A stretch of 64,000 nucleotides of DNA from an uncultured Paludibaculum sp. (GTDB taxonomy: Bacteria > Acidobacteriota > Terriglobia > Bryobacterales > Bryobacteraceae), in assembly GCF_963665245.1 (NCBI RefSeq), contig NZ_OY762267.1, positions 3,878,001 through 3,942,000 on the forward strand, read 5' to 3'. Below, piece by piece: positions 43,358-51,650 of the stretch. The first letter of the stretch is position 1; each line of letters begins with the position of its first letter. The notes under the pieces are model-generated. The model was not told where the DNA came from and ran no database searches. It saw nothing but the letters and a program-made list of their open reading frames with translations. The translations under genes and the position numbers were made by a program.

Positions 43358-44244
43358 CCGTCCAGCCCGCCCGCCACCTCCGGGCCGAGTTCGCCCTGGC
43401 CGCCATCGCCTTCATCTGGGGTGCTACGTTTGTCGTCGTCAAAGAAGCCCTCTACGACGCCTCCACCTTCCTCTTCCTCGCGCTCCGCTTCAGCCTCGCC
43501 GGCATCATCCTCGCCGCCGTCCTGCGCGGGCGCCTCAATCGCAAGCAGCCCATCAACTGGCGGGGCGGCCTCCAATGCGCCTTCCTCCTATTTCTGGGCT
43601 ACGCGCTCCAGACCGCCGGCCTTCGCCTCACCACCGCCTCCAAGTCCGCGTTCATCACCGGGCTTTACATCGTCCTGGTACCTTTGGGCAGCTCTCTCGT
43701 CAAAAGGAGTATGCCGCGACTCCTGGAAGTCGCCGGTGCGGTCGCGGCAACCGTGGGTACGGCCCTCATGACCTCGGGCGGCTGGGATCTGCGGTGGAAC
43801 ACCGGCGATCTGCTCACCGTAGGCTGTGCCGTGGCCTTTACCGCCCATATGCTGTCGGTGGCCCACTTTACGAGGAAGATGGACTTCGAGCGTTTAAGCC
43901 TCTTTCAGGTCGCCGGCGTCGCCGCCTTCTCCTGGCTGGCCTCCGGTTTCCTGGAAACCCCGCGCATCGTCTGGTCGCCCCGTCTCTTTTTCGGAGTCAT
44001 CGTCACGGCGGTTCTCGCAACCGCACTATCTTTTCTGCTTTATACTTGGGCTCAGCAGCATACCTCGGCCACCCGTGCCGCGCTCATCTTCGCCCTGGAA
44101 CCCGTTTTCGCGGGTCTCACCGCCTGGGTAGTGGCCGGCGAGGCTTGGACGATAAGGTCGTTGACCGGTGCAGGCCTGATCCTGTCAGGTATCGTATTAG
44201 TAGAGATGAAACCCGCGTCCCCCTCCATACATCAAGAGGGATAA
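43354..44244 (+). CDS. EamA/DMT-superfamily transporter
   Basis: 296 residues from ATG 43354. Ten hydrophobic helices in two EamA repeats: first ALAAIAFIWGATFVVVKEAL, second LLTVGCAVAFTAHMLSVAHF, plus LIFALEPVFAGLTAWVVAGE near the end. The typical 10-TM drug/metabolite exporter layout. Substrate unknown. It overlaps the M20 peptidase gene by 4 nt. Confidence 0.9.
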   Translation: MTVQPARHLRAEFALAAIAFIWGATFVVVKEALYDASTFLFLALRFSLAGIILAAVLRGRLNRKQPINWRGGLQCAFLLFLGYALQTAGLRLTTASKSAFITGLYIVLVPLGSSLVKRSMPRLLEVAGAVAATVGTALMTSGGWDLRWNTGDLLTVGCAVAFTAHMLSVAHFTRKMDFERLSLFQVAGVAAFSWLASGFLETPRIVWSPRLFFGVIVTAVLATALSFLLYTWAQQHTSATRAALIFALEPVFAGLTAWVVAGEAWTIRSLTGAGLILSGIVLVEMKPASPSIHQEG

Positions 44245-44281
44245 CGGTCGCGCTACTGGAAACACACAACAAGGAAGTTCT

Positions 44282-45886
44282 ATGCGTTGGTTTGACAAGT
44301 TTCGCCAGCAAAAGCTGTTCTCGATCAATATGGCTCTGCTCGCCTTGGCGGCGGTAGTCCTTCTTGGCAACGTGCTCACCATTGGCGTCAGCGCGGCCAA
44401 GGGACAGGCAGTGGCTCCCGACGCCACTCCGCTCACCTTGCCCCCCGTCAAGAAGCTGTCCAATGAATTCACCAAACTGGCGCAGATGCTCGAGCCCTCG
44501 GTGGTCTTCATCGCCACGGACTTCACTCCGAAGCAGACGCAGACCTCCAACAAGCGCCGGAATCCCCACGCCGCCCCCCAGGGCGACGATGACGAGAGCA
44601 ATTCCGACCCGTTGCAGCGCTTCTTCGGCTCCCCCTTCGGCGGCGACGTGCCCCGCAAGCGGGAGGGCTCCGGCTCCGGCTTCATCGTCGACAAAAACGG
44701 CTATATCATGACCAACCTGCACGTCGTCGAGCAGGCCGATCACATCAAGGTCCGCCTCACCGGCGACAAGACCGAGTACAAGGCCAAGCTCATTGGCTCC
44801 GATCCCGAAATCGACGTCGCCGTGCTGAAGATCGATGCCGGCCGCGCGCTCGAAACCATCAAGGTCGGCAACTCGGAAAGCGTCCAGGTGGGTGACTGGG
44901 CCGTGGCCATCGGTGCTCCATTCGGGCTTGAGACCTCGGTCACCGCCGGCATCGTCTCGGCCACCGGCCGCGACATCTCGCCCCAGCAGTTTCAACGCTT
45001 TATCCAAACCGATGCGGCCATCAACCCCGGTAACTCCGGCGGTCCGCTCGTGAACATCAACGGTGACGTCATCGGCATCAACACGATGATCGCCACCTCG
45101 TCGGGCGGCTATCAGGGCATCGGCTTCGCCCTGCCCATCAACACCGCTGTCCGCAGCTACAACCAAATCATCCAGTCCGGCAAGGTCTCCCGCGGCTCCA
45201 TCGGCATCAAGTTCCCGCGCAATCAGGCCCAGATGGAGATGACCCTCAAAGCCCTCGGTTTCAAGCACGGCGTCATCATTGAGTCCGTCACCTCCGGCGG
45301 CCCGGCCGAAAAGGGCGGCCTCAAGGGCGAGGACGTCCTGCTAGCCCTCAACGGCAGCCCCATCAAGGATGGCGACGACCTGGTCGGTCGCGTCTCCGAC
45401 ATGCCCGCCGGCACCCAGGTCACCATCGGCCTCGATCGCGATGGCCAGAAAATGGACAAGAAAGTGACCATCGGTGATCGCGACGAAGTCTTCAAGGACG
45501 ATCCCCAACTCGCCTCCAGCCGCCGCGAGATGACGGAGCCGAACGAGAAGCCCTCCATGAATACCCCACGCTTCGGCTTCGGGGTCCGTTCCCTCTCCCC
45601 GACTGAGCGCAAGGAACTGAAGTACGAGCTCCCCAGCGGCGTCATGGTCACCACCGTCGAGGAGAACTCCCCGGCCGAAGAGATCGGCATCAAGGAGAAG
45701 GACATCCTGGCCAGCATCAACCGCAAGCCCGTGTCCAGCTTCGAAGACGTCAAAGCGATCCTGGGCAGTCTCAAGCCGGGTGCTCCGGTTGCCTTCCGGG
45801 TCATGCGGCCTTCAGCCCCACTGGGGAGCCGCGCCGACATCACCTGGGGCGGCATCTACCTCCCCGGCACCGTTCCGCAGAACTGA
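44282..45886 (+). CDS. DegP/HtrA-type serine protease
   Basis: 534 residues. An N-terminal signal anchor (about 14-38) is followed by the trypsin-like domain with catalytic triad H147 (TNLHVVE), D178 (IDVAVLK) and S252 (GNSGGPL). Two PDZ domains follow: one around 325-400 (VSDMPAGTQV region), one around 430-530 (LPSGVMVTTVEENSPAEEIG). This is the DegP/DegQ layout for envelope protein quality control. AAGGAAG lies 5 nt before ATG. Followed by a terminator at 45909. Confidence 0.95.
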   Translation: MRWFDKFRQQKLFSINMALLALAAVVLLGNVLTIGVSAAKGQAVAPDATPLTLPPVKKLSNEFTKLAQMLEPSVVFIATDFTPKQTQTSNKRRNPHAAPQGDDDESNSDPLQRFFGSPFGGDVPRKREGSGSGFIVDKNGYIMTNLHVVEQADHIKVRLTGDKTEYKAKLIGSDPEIDVAVLKIDAGRALETIKVGNSESVQVGDWAVAIGAPFGLETSVTAGIVSATGRDISPQQFQRFIQTDAAINPGNSGGPLVNINGDVIGINTMIATSSGGYQGIGFALPINTAVRSYNQIIQSGKVSRGSIGIKFPRNQAQMEMTLKALGFKHGVIIESVTSGGPAEKGGLKGEDVLLALNGSPIKDGDDLVGRVSDMPAGTQVTIGLDRDGQKMDKKVTIGDRDEVFKDDPQLASSRREMTEPNEKPSMNTPRFGFGVRSLSPTERKELKYELPSGVMVTTVEENSPAEEIGIKEKDILASINRKPVSSFEDVKAILGSLKPGAPVAFRVMRPSAPLGSRADITWGGIYLPGTVPQN

Positions 45887-45908
45887 CCTTTCTCCAGTGG
45901 ACGCAGAC

Positions 45909-45946
45909 AAAGCCGCCGTGCCTCGCAAGAGGTCACGGCGGCTTTT
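45909..45946 (+). terminator. Intrinsic terminator after htrA-type gene
   Basis: A perfect 12-bp stem, AAAGCCGCCGTG (45909-45920) and CACGGCGGCTTT (45934-45945), with a 13-nt loop and a T-rich end (TTTTGTAT). Confidence 0.85.
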
Positions 45947-46018
45947 GTATTGAGGATATTGCGCGAGACGAAGCGGCGAGACCGCGCACTAGCATTCAGG
46001 CGCAGCGCCGATTCGCCA

Positions 46019-47077
46019 ATGAAGATACTCCTCACAGGAGGCGCGGGGTACGTTGGGTCCCACGCCGCCAAAGCCCTCAGTCAGGCGGGGCACGAAGTGG
46101 TCGTGGTCGATAACCTGTCACGCGGCCACCGTTGGGCCGTGCGGGGTGCTCCCCTGGAGGTCGCCGATCTCACGGACGAGCCGGCCTTACGCAGGATCTT
46201 CCGTGCGCACCAACCCGAGGCCGTCATGCACTTTGCGGCTTTCGCCTATGTCGGCGAGTCGATGGCGGAGCCGGGCCGCTACTTTCGCAACAACGTGGAA
46301 GGTAGCTTCACACTGTTGCGCGTGATGCTCGAGCACGACGTGAAAGACATCGTCTTCTCCTCCACTTGCGCCACCTATGGAACACCCGGGACACTGCCCA
46401 TTCGCGAAGACGCACCGCAGAATCCGGTCAACCCCTACGGTGAGTCGAAGAAAATGGTCGAAAGCGCCCTGCGCTGGTACGCCGACTGCCACGGCCTGCG
46501 TTATGCGGCACTGCGCTACTTCAATGCGGCCGGCGACGATCCCGACGGCGAGATCGGCGAGTGCCACCGCCCCGAGACCCATCTGATCCCCAGCATCATC
46601 GAGACAGCCCTGGGGCAGCGAGCGGCACTGCGCATCTTCGGCGATGACTTCCCCACGCCCGACGGCACGTGCCAGCGCGACTACGTCCATGTCTGCGACC
46701 TCGCCACCGCGCATCTCCTGGCCCTGCAACGGTTACGGGCTAGGGGCGGAACGCTCCAGGTGAACCTGGGCACGGGCCAGGCAATCAGCGTGCATCAGAT
46801 GGTGCGCATGGTGGAGCAAGTCTCCGGCCGCCGTATCCCCGTACACATAGCCGCACGCCGTGACGGCGACCCGGCCGCCTTGGTAGCCGATCCGTCTCGA
46901 GCCGCCGAGCAGTTGGGCTGGCAGCCGCGACACTCCTCCCTGGAGGAGATCGTGGGGACAGCGTGGGCTTGGCACTCGAAGCATCTTGGAAAGAGGTTGG
47001 AGCAAAGCGAGTGGCCGGTAGGTGTTCCGATGTCAGGGCAGAGCTATCAGCGGTCAGCAATCGGCTGTCAGCCCTGA
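46019..47077 (+). CDS. galE: UDP-glucose 4-epimerase
   Basis: 352 residues from ATG 46019. NAD-binding GGAGYVGSH at residues 7-15, FSSTCATYG, the catalytic NPYGESKKMVE (Tyr-x3-Lys), RYFNAAGDDPDGEIGE and QRDYVHVCDLA. It interconverts UDP-glucose and UDP-galactose for surface polysaccharides. The last ~12 codons (SYQRSAIGCQP) are translated from the 7-nt repeat array, so the native C-terminus has probably been extended. No Shine-Dalgarno sequence before ATG. The ABC exporter genes start 378 nt downstream. Confidence 0.94.
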   Translation: MKILLTGGAGYVGSHAAKALSQAGHEVVVVDNLSRGHRWAVRGAPLEVADLTDEPALRRIFRAHQPEAVMHFAAFAYVGESMAEPGRYFRNNVEGSFTLLRVMLEHDVKDIVFSSTCATYGTPGTLPIREDAPQNPVNPYGESKKMVESALRWYADCHGLRYAALRYFNAAGDDPDGEIGECHRPETHLIPSIIETALGQRAALRIFGDDFPTPDGTCQRDYVHVCDLATAHLLALQRLRARGGTLQVNLGTGQAISVHQMVRMVEQVSGRRIPVHIAARRDGDPAALVADPSRAAEQLGWQPRHSSLEEIVGTAWAWHSKHLGKRLEQSEWPVGVPMSGQSYQRSAIGCQP

Positions 47078-47121
47078 CACGCGCGGCGAGACAAGGTGAG
47101 CCACCAGCATTCAGCTTCCAG
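47043..47121. repeat. Heptad-period repeat array at the 3' end of galE
   Basis: Units GCTATCA, GCGGTCA, GCAATCG, GCTGTCA, GCCCTGA cover 47043-47077, followed after a short spacer by CAGCATTCAGCTTCCAGCC at 47105-47123. The array includes the galE stop codon. Confidence 0.7.
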
Positions 47122-47205
47122 CCCTGAATGAGTGTACTGCCCATCAGCCGGAAGAACTCACCTCTTCGACACGCCGCAACAACCGGAACTGCGCCCCCAC
47201 CATTC

Positions 47206-47224
47206 CCCCCAGCAACGCTGGGGG
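47206..47224. repeat. Perfect GC-rich hairpin in the galE-ABC gap
   Basis: CCCCCAGC, loop AAC, GCTGGGGG: an 8-bp perfect stem. It lies in the 377-nt gene-free stretch 47078-47454, which otherwise holds two heptad arrays and no credible gene. It lacks a T-tract, so terminator function is doubtful. Confidence 0.6.
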
Positions 47225-47320
47225 CCCGCCCCAGCGGCGACGACGCCCGACCCAACCCCAATTGCAGATCTCTCGAGGCCAAAGCCGCCAACCGACCGGG
47301 TGGGGGCGTGTCATGAGAAG

Positions 47321-47395
47321 GCATCAGCGGTCAGCTCAAACCAAACACCGCGGGCGCGAAGCTGACAGCCGATCGCTGAGCGCTGACAGCTTCTT
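47321..47395. repeat. Heptad-period repeat array, inverted halves
   Basis: One short half in the NNNTCA orientation (GCATCA, GCGGTCA, 47321-47333) and one in the opposite orientation (GCTGACA, GCCGATC, GCTGAGC, GCTGACA, GCTTCTT, 47361-47395) about 30 nt apart. It lies just upstream of the polysaccharide exporter genes. Confidence 0.65.
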
Positions 47396-47454
47396 CAGAG
47401 AACTGCGAGCTTCTTCAGTGCGCTACCCTAAATGCGGCACCTTCTTCTAGTTCC

Positions 47455-48216
47455 ATGTGGACCGGCGATTACCTATTCCTGCTGCGCGAGCTCGTAGCCA
47501 AGGACTTCAAAGTCCGATACCGCAACATGTCCCTCGGCGTCTTCTGGTCGCTGCTCAATCCCCTGGTCATGATGGCGGTCTATACCTACGTCTTCACCCG
47601 TATCCTCGCCCGGCCGCAATCGCACTTCAGCGTCCACCTCCTCTGTGGCCTCATCCCCTTCAATTTCTTCACCATTGCCTGGCTCTCCGCCACCAACTCG
47701 CTCATCGAGAACGTCGCCATCATCAAGCGCATTCCCCTCAAGCGCGAGATCATCCCCATCGCCTCCATCCTTTCCAACATCACGCACCTTGTCATCCAGT
47801 TGGGCCTGCTGCTCTTCTTCGTTCTCATCTCCGGACTCTCGCTGAACATTTACTGGTTCTGGCTGCCCGTCGTCTGGGGGCTGGAGATCATGTTCATCAT
47901 GGGGCTGGGGCTGGCCTCCTCAGCCATGAACCTCTTCGTGCGCGACGTCCGCTACGTGGTCGAGTCGGTGAATCTCCTGCTGTTCTGGATGGTCCCCATC
48001 GTTTATACGTTCGAGAACGTACCCGCCGATTTCCGCGATCTCTACCAGTACAACCCCGTGGCCGCACTGATCCTGGCCACCCAAAACATCATCCTCGGCG
48101 GTTCGCCCCCCACCATGCGGCTACTCGGCAAGCTAGCCGCGGTCTCCGTCGTCTCCCTGGGCGCCGGACTCCTCATCTTCCGCCGCGCCGAGAAGCGCTT
48201 CTACGGATACCTCTAA
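47455..48216 (+). CDS. Polysaccharide ABC exporter, permease subunit (Wzm/TagG-like)
   Basis: 253 residues with six hydrophobic helices. ABC-2 exporter motifs: LVAKDFKVRYRNMSLGVFWSLLNPL at the N-terminus and YRDLYQYNP-like segment DFRDLYQYNPVAALI before the last helices. Such permeases move O-antigen, teichoic acid or capsule precursors across the inner membrane with the ATPase encoded 1 nt downstream. galE just upstream suggests a galactose-containing polymer, but no glycosyltransferases are in the window. Confidence 0.92.
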   Translation: MWTGDYLFLLRELVAKDFKVRYRNMSLGVFWSLLNPLVMMAVYTYVFTRILARPQSHFSVHLLCGLIPFNFFTIAWLSATNSLIENVAIIKRIPLKREIIPIASILSNITHLVIQLGLLLFFVLISGLSLNIYWFWLPVVWGLEIMFIMGLGLASSAMNLFVRDVRYVVESVNLLLFWMVPIVYTFENVPADFRDLYQYNPVAALILATQNIILGGSPPTMRLLGKLAAVSVVSLGAGLLIFRRAEKRFYGYL

Positions 48217-48217
48217 G

Positions 48218-48985
48218 ATGAGCCTGATCAGCCTCAAGCACGCTTCCAAGATCTTCCGGCACCGCAGGCCGCGCGTGGTCCTGCGCGACCGCCTGCGCCA
48301 ATGGAGGTCGAAGCCCTCCACCGATGGCTTCTATGCCCTGCGCGACATCTCCTTCGACGTCCAGGCCAAGGAAAGCGTCGCGCTGGTCGGCTCCAATGGA
48401 GCGGGCAAAAGCACTCTGCTCAGCCTCGTCTGCGGCCTCGCACAGCCCGACGAAGGCACCGTCGAAGTCCATGGCTCCATCGCCCCTCTTCTGGAACTCG
48501 GCTCCGGTTTCCACAGCGATCTCACCGGCCACGAGAATCTCTATCTGAACGCCGCCATGCTCGGCATGACCAAGGCTCAGGTGCGCGAACGCTACGATTC
48601 CATCGTGACCTTTTCTGAGATCGGCGAATTCATCAACGAGCCTCTGCGGACCTACTCCATGGGCATGTCGCTTCGTCTGGCCTTCGCCGTAGCCGTGCAC
48701 TGCGATCCCGCCCTCGTCATCATCGACGAGGTGCTGGCTGTCGGCGACTCCGCTTTCCAGCGCAAATGCCACGACCGCATCGCGGGGCTCCGCAAGGAAG
48801 GCAAGACCCTGCTCTGCGTCTCTCACAGCCCCGGGACCGTCCTCCAGTTCTGCGATCGCGCCATCTGGCTCCACCAGGGCCGTATGGTCATGGATGGCGC
48901 CGCCGCGCCAGTCTGCGAGGAGTACCAGAAGTTCATGGCGGACCCCACCCAGCGCCCGCCCTTTCCGCCGGCCGCCGAAACCTGA
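48218..48985 (+). CDS. Polysaccharide ABC exporter, ATPase subunit (Wzt/TagH-like)
   Basis: 255 residues. Walker A GSNGAGKSTL, signature YSMGMSLRLAFAVA, Walker B ALVIIDEVLAVGD, H-loop SHSPGTV. An N-terminal extension (KIFRHRRPRVVLRDRLRQWR) and the typical Wzt/TagH spacing are present. It lacks the C-terminal carbohydrate-binding domain found in Wzt proteins that recognise a modified O-antigen end, so it resembles the short TagH/KpsT type. Confidence 0.93.
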   Translation: MSLISLKHASKIFRHRRPRVVLRDRLRQWRSKPSTDGFYALRDISFDVQAKESVALVGSNGAGKSTLLSLVCGLAQPDEGTVEVHGSIAPLLELGSGFHSDLTGHENLYLNAAMLGMTKAQVRERYDSIVTFSEIGEFINEPLRTYSMGMSLRLAFAVAVHCDPALVIIDEVLAVGDSAFQRKCHDRIAGLRKEGKTLLCVSHSPGTVLQFCDRAIWLHQGRMVMDGAAAPVCEEYQKFMADPTQRPPFPPAAET

Positions 48986-49022
48986 GTAAGCCGCTTCCGG
49001 AGCTTCGGGAACGGAATGGAAG

Positions 49023-49126
49023 CTGTCAGTCGCCAGTCATTAGCTGTCGGCCTTCAGCCATCAGCCATCAGCTTTGGACCCCTGGTGTTTCCGTCAGGCT
49101 GACCGCTGATTGCTGACCGCTGAGAG
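49023..49126. repeat. Large heptad-period inverted repeat
   Basis: The first arm (49023-49078) is CTGTCAG, TCGCCAG, TCATTAG, CTGTCGG, CCTTCAG, CCATCAG, CCATCAG, CTTTGGA. The second arm (49099-49126) is CTGACCG, CTGATTG, CTGACCG, CTGAGAG in reverse orientation. The outer ends also match as reverse complements (GGAAGCT versus AGCTTCC). It occupies most of the gene-free gap 48986-49204. Confidence 0.75.
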
Positions 49127-49204
49127 CTTCCATCCAATCGATCCTCGTGCAGACTATCGAAACCACCCATTCAGCACACTCGCCCGCCCATCCGCGTCTA
49201 TCCT

Positions 49205-49834
49205 ATGGATGCACCCCGCATCCGCGGAAAGAAATTGGAACCAATCGGCCCTGGAGCGGCAATTCTAAACGGAGACACGTTGCTGAGCCCTTCCAGCAGT
49301 TTGAACGAGGCATCGCTTCTGGCCCGGCTGCATGCCGGCGAAGACCTCGCCTTCGAGCTGCTCTACGAGCGCTACCAGCCGCGCATCTACCGCTATGTTC
49401 TGCGCATGTCCAGTTCGCGCGAACTCGCCGACGACATCGTGCAGGAGGTCTTTCTGGGCCTCATCCGGGGCGCCCGCGGCTACGATGCGGCCTCCGGCCC
49501 GTTAGGCAGTTATCTCTATGGGATGGCACGCAATCTGCTCTTCCGGCACCTCGGTGCCAAACCCATGGAGGAGTTGGATGAAGGTTCCATGGTCAGCGAA
49601 CATGACCCCCTCGACGGGCTGGCCCGCTCCGAACAGATCGAGCGCGTCCGCCAGGCCTTGGCCGCCATGCCGGCCCACTACCGCGAGGCCGTCGTCCTCT
49701 GCGACATGGAAGAGATGAGTTATTCCGCCGTGGCCGAACTCCTTGGGGTCGCTGTCGGTACCATTCGCTCCCGCCTTCACAGGGCTCGGGGCCTGCTGCT
49801 CGAACGCCTCAGCCAGGAACGCTGCGGAGCATGA
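49205..49834 (+). CDS. ECF-type RNA polymerase sigma factor
   Basis: 209 residues from ATG 49205. Region 2 is LAFELLYERYQPRIYRYVLR and ELADDIVQEVFLGLIRGA; region 4 is MPAHYREAVVLCDMEEMSYS followed by the HTH AVAELLGVAVGTIRSRLHRAR. No region 3, as in ECF factors. A TTG at 49280 with GGAG 6 nt upstream is a good alternative start, because ATG 49205 immediately follows TATCCT. The next two genes (short membrane protein, secreted protein) are probably its partner and a target. Confidence 0.9.
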   Translation: MDAPRIRGKKLEPIGPGAAILNGDTLLSPSSSLNEASLLARLHAGEDLAFELLYERYQPRIYRYVLRMSSSRELADDIVQEVFLGLIRGARGYDAASGPLGSYLYGMARNLLFRHLGAKPMEELDEGSMVSEHDPLDGLARSEQIERVRQALAAMPAHYREAVVLCDMEEMSYSAVAELLGVAVGTIRSRLHRARGLLLERLSQERCGA

Positions 49835-49838
49835 ACTT

Positions 49839-50444
49839 ATGGAAAGGATGCCGGACATGATTGGCGATAACGACAATCTGCAAAGCGCCCTCAAGGCACT
49901 GGCCGACGAGTCCCGTGGCGCCCAGGCGTCGGCCCGGGTCCGCGATGCCTTGCGTGTCGAACTCCGGTCGCGCAACCGCCGCTATCTCGCTGCCTGGTGG
50001 CCGGCCGCCGCGGCAGCCGCTCTCATCCTGGGAATCTGGTTGGGCGTGCCTCGCAAAGCAGTGCAACCCCAGCCGCCTGTCGTCGCCGTAGCGGAACCCG
50101 AGCCCGCACCGCGGCCAGCCGAAGTTGGCACCGATCGCGAAGTCTCGCAGCCCGCGCCCACCCCAGCCGTTACCCGCGCTACAGCAGCATACGCTCGGCC
50201 GCCGCGGGTTCGTCCGGCTCCGGAACCTGTTGAAGAACAGCCCGTTTCCGGCACCGTCCGCCCGTTGACGCCCTGGTACTTCTACACCGGATTGCCCGTC
50301 TCCACACGCGGCCAGGTCGTCCGCATCCGCGTCAGCAACGAGACCGCCGCCCAGTTCGGCATCGTGGCCGAATCCAACGCGATCCCTGCCCAGGTCTTCA
50401 TCGGCGACGACGGCGTAGCCCGCGCCATCCGCTTCATTCGATAA
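49839..50444 (+). CDS. Single-pass membrane protein, probable anti-sigma partner
   Basis: 201 residues from ATG 49839 (in-frame ATGs at 49848 and 49857 are alternatives). A short acidic N-terminal part (DNLQSALKALADESRGAQAS), one transmembrane helix (about 49-68, AAWWPAAAAAALILGIWLGVP), then a long Pro/Ala-rich periplasmic stalk and a small C-terminal domain (TPWYFYTGLPVSTRGQVVRI). Location 4 nt after the ECF sigma gene and the N-in/C-out topology fit an anti-sigma factor, but no zinc-finger HxxxCxxC motif is present. Confidence 0.7.
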   Translation: MERMPDMIGDNDNLQSALKALADESRGAQASARVRDALRVELRSRNRRYLAAWWPAAAAAALILGIWLGVPRKAVQPQPPVVAVAEPEPAPRPAEVGTDREVSQPAPTPAVTRATAAYARPPRVRPAPEPVEEQPVSGTVRPLTPWYFYTGLPVSTRGQVVRIRVSNETAAQFGIVAESNAIPAQVFIGDDGVARAIRFIR

Positions 50445-50505
50445 ACAGATCTCGTAAAACCGCGCCGTCCCAACGGCCGCATATCAGAAAATGTAAGAGG
50501 TGACC

Positions 50506-51561
50506 ATGAACAGCAAACTCATCATCCTGGCAACGGCAGCCGTTTCGCTCGCCTGTGCCCAGGAACTCCAGCACACGCAGGAACCAACGAACCTCCAGCA
50601 CGTGCAGTTCGACGTTAGATCGGACGAGCCCCAGGCCGCCAGTGGCGTCGCCACCGCCTCCACCACCAGCGACCACGTCTTTATCATGAGTGGGCCCGGA
50701 CCCATGCCAGCTATGGCCATGGGCGAAAGGATGAGCCTGGGTGCTGTAAAGGGTGCCCCCTACTCGGCGGAAGCTGTAACCGAGAGCGTCCAGACCCTCG
50801 CGGACGGCAATCGCATCAGCAGTAAACAATCCACCAAGCAGTACCGCGACAGCGAAGGCCGCACCCGCACCGAGACCACCATCGCGCCCAACGCCATGTG
50901 GGTTCCTGAAAACAAGAGCATGACCTTCATCAACATCATGGACCCCGTGAATGGTGAGTCGTACACGCTGAATTCCGCCGAGAAAGTCGCCACCAAAATG
51001 AGCATGCCGAAAGCCGGCACGATGTCCGCGGGCAAGGCCATGATGCGCAGTCACGAAACCTCCACCACCGTCCACTTCGAGGCGGACGGCGCCGGTGGCG
51101 GAGCTGGCGTGGCCGGAGCCATGATCACCGGCGGAGCCGCCGGCGAAGGCCCTGCCGTAATGACCTTCGAGAGCCGCGCCGGTAGCCTCTCCGCGGTCCG
51201 CGCCGACATGCCCAAAAACCTGAAAACAGAGGAACTTGGCAAGCAGGTAGTGGAAGGCGTGGAATGCATCGGCATCCGCACCACCATCACCATCCCGGCC
51301 GGCCAGATCGGCAACGAGCGCGCCCTGGAGATGGTCACCGAGCGCTGGAGTTCCCCTGAACTCGGCTTCGACGTTCTCCGCAAGCACTCCGATCCGCGCA
51401 ACGGCGAGACGACCTATAAACTCACCAACATCGTAAGAGGCGAGCAGCCCCGCAGTCTCTTCGAAGTCCCGGCCGACTACAAGCTGAACGACTTCAGCAC
51501 CGAAACCATGCGCAAGAAGATGACGATCAAGATGCGCGACGCGGCCCCCGAAAACCAGTAA
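50506..51561 (+). CDS. Secreted protein of unknown function in the ECF operon
   Basis: 351 residues from ATG 50506 (AGAGGTGA upstream). Signal peptide 1-18 (LIILATAAVSLACAQ). The mature part holds a Met/Gly-rich segment (SGPGPMPAMAMGERMSLG), a region of conserved-looking polar strands (SKQSTKQYRDSEGRTRTETT) and a C-terminal half with VEGVECIGIRTTITIPAGQIG and RSLFEVPADYKLND. No catalytic motif recognised. It follows the sigma/anti-sigma pair by 61 nt and ends in a strong terminator. Confidence 0.75.
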   Translation: MNSKLIILATAAVSLACAQELQHTQEPTNLQHVQFDVRSDEPQAASGVATASTTSDHVFIMSGPGPMPAMAMGERMSLGAVKGAPYSAEAVTESVQTLADGNRISSKQSTKQYRDSEGRTRTETTIAPNAMWVPENKSMTFINIMDPVNGESYTLNSAEKVATKMSMPKAGTMSAGKAMMRSHETSTTVHFEADGAGGGAGVAGAMITGGAAGEGPAVMTFESRAGSLSAVRADMPKNLKTEELGKQVVEGVECIGIRTTITIPAGQIGNERALEMVTERWSSPELGFDVLRKHSDPRNGETTYKLTNIVRGEQPRSLFEVPADYKLNDFSTETMRKKMTIKMRDAAPENQ

Positions 51562-51584
51562 ACCCAGATCCGCAAAGAGGAAAG

Positions 51585-51619
51585 GCCCGCCGGCTCCCCG
51601 CAGCCGGCGGGCTTTTTTT
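51585..51619 (+). terminator. Strong intrinsic terminator
   Basis: GCCCGCCGGCT (51585-51595), loop CCCCGC, AGCCGGCGGGC (51602-51612), then seven T. Ends the ECF sigma operon. Confidence 0.93.
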
Positions 51620-51650
51620 ATCTTCCACTCAAAGCGTGTTTGAGCTCCGC

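Noticed and set aside
47128..47316. Small genes in the galE-ABC exporter gap
   Set aside because: The short open frames are Pro/Arg-rich, lack ribosome-binding sites and overlap repeat sequence; they look like GC-rich noise.
49205..49282. Leaderless start for the ECF sigma gene
   Set aside because: TATCCT directly abuts ATG 49205 (0 nt), which does not fit the 6-7-nt pattern; a TTG start at 49280 with GGAG is a better alternative, so it was left out of the leaderless set.
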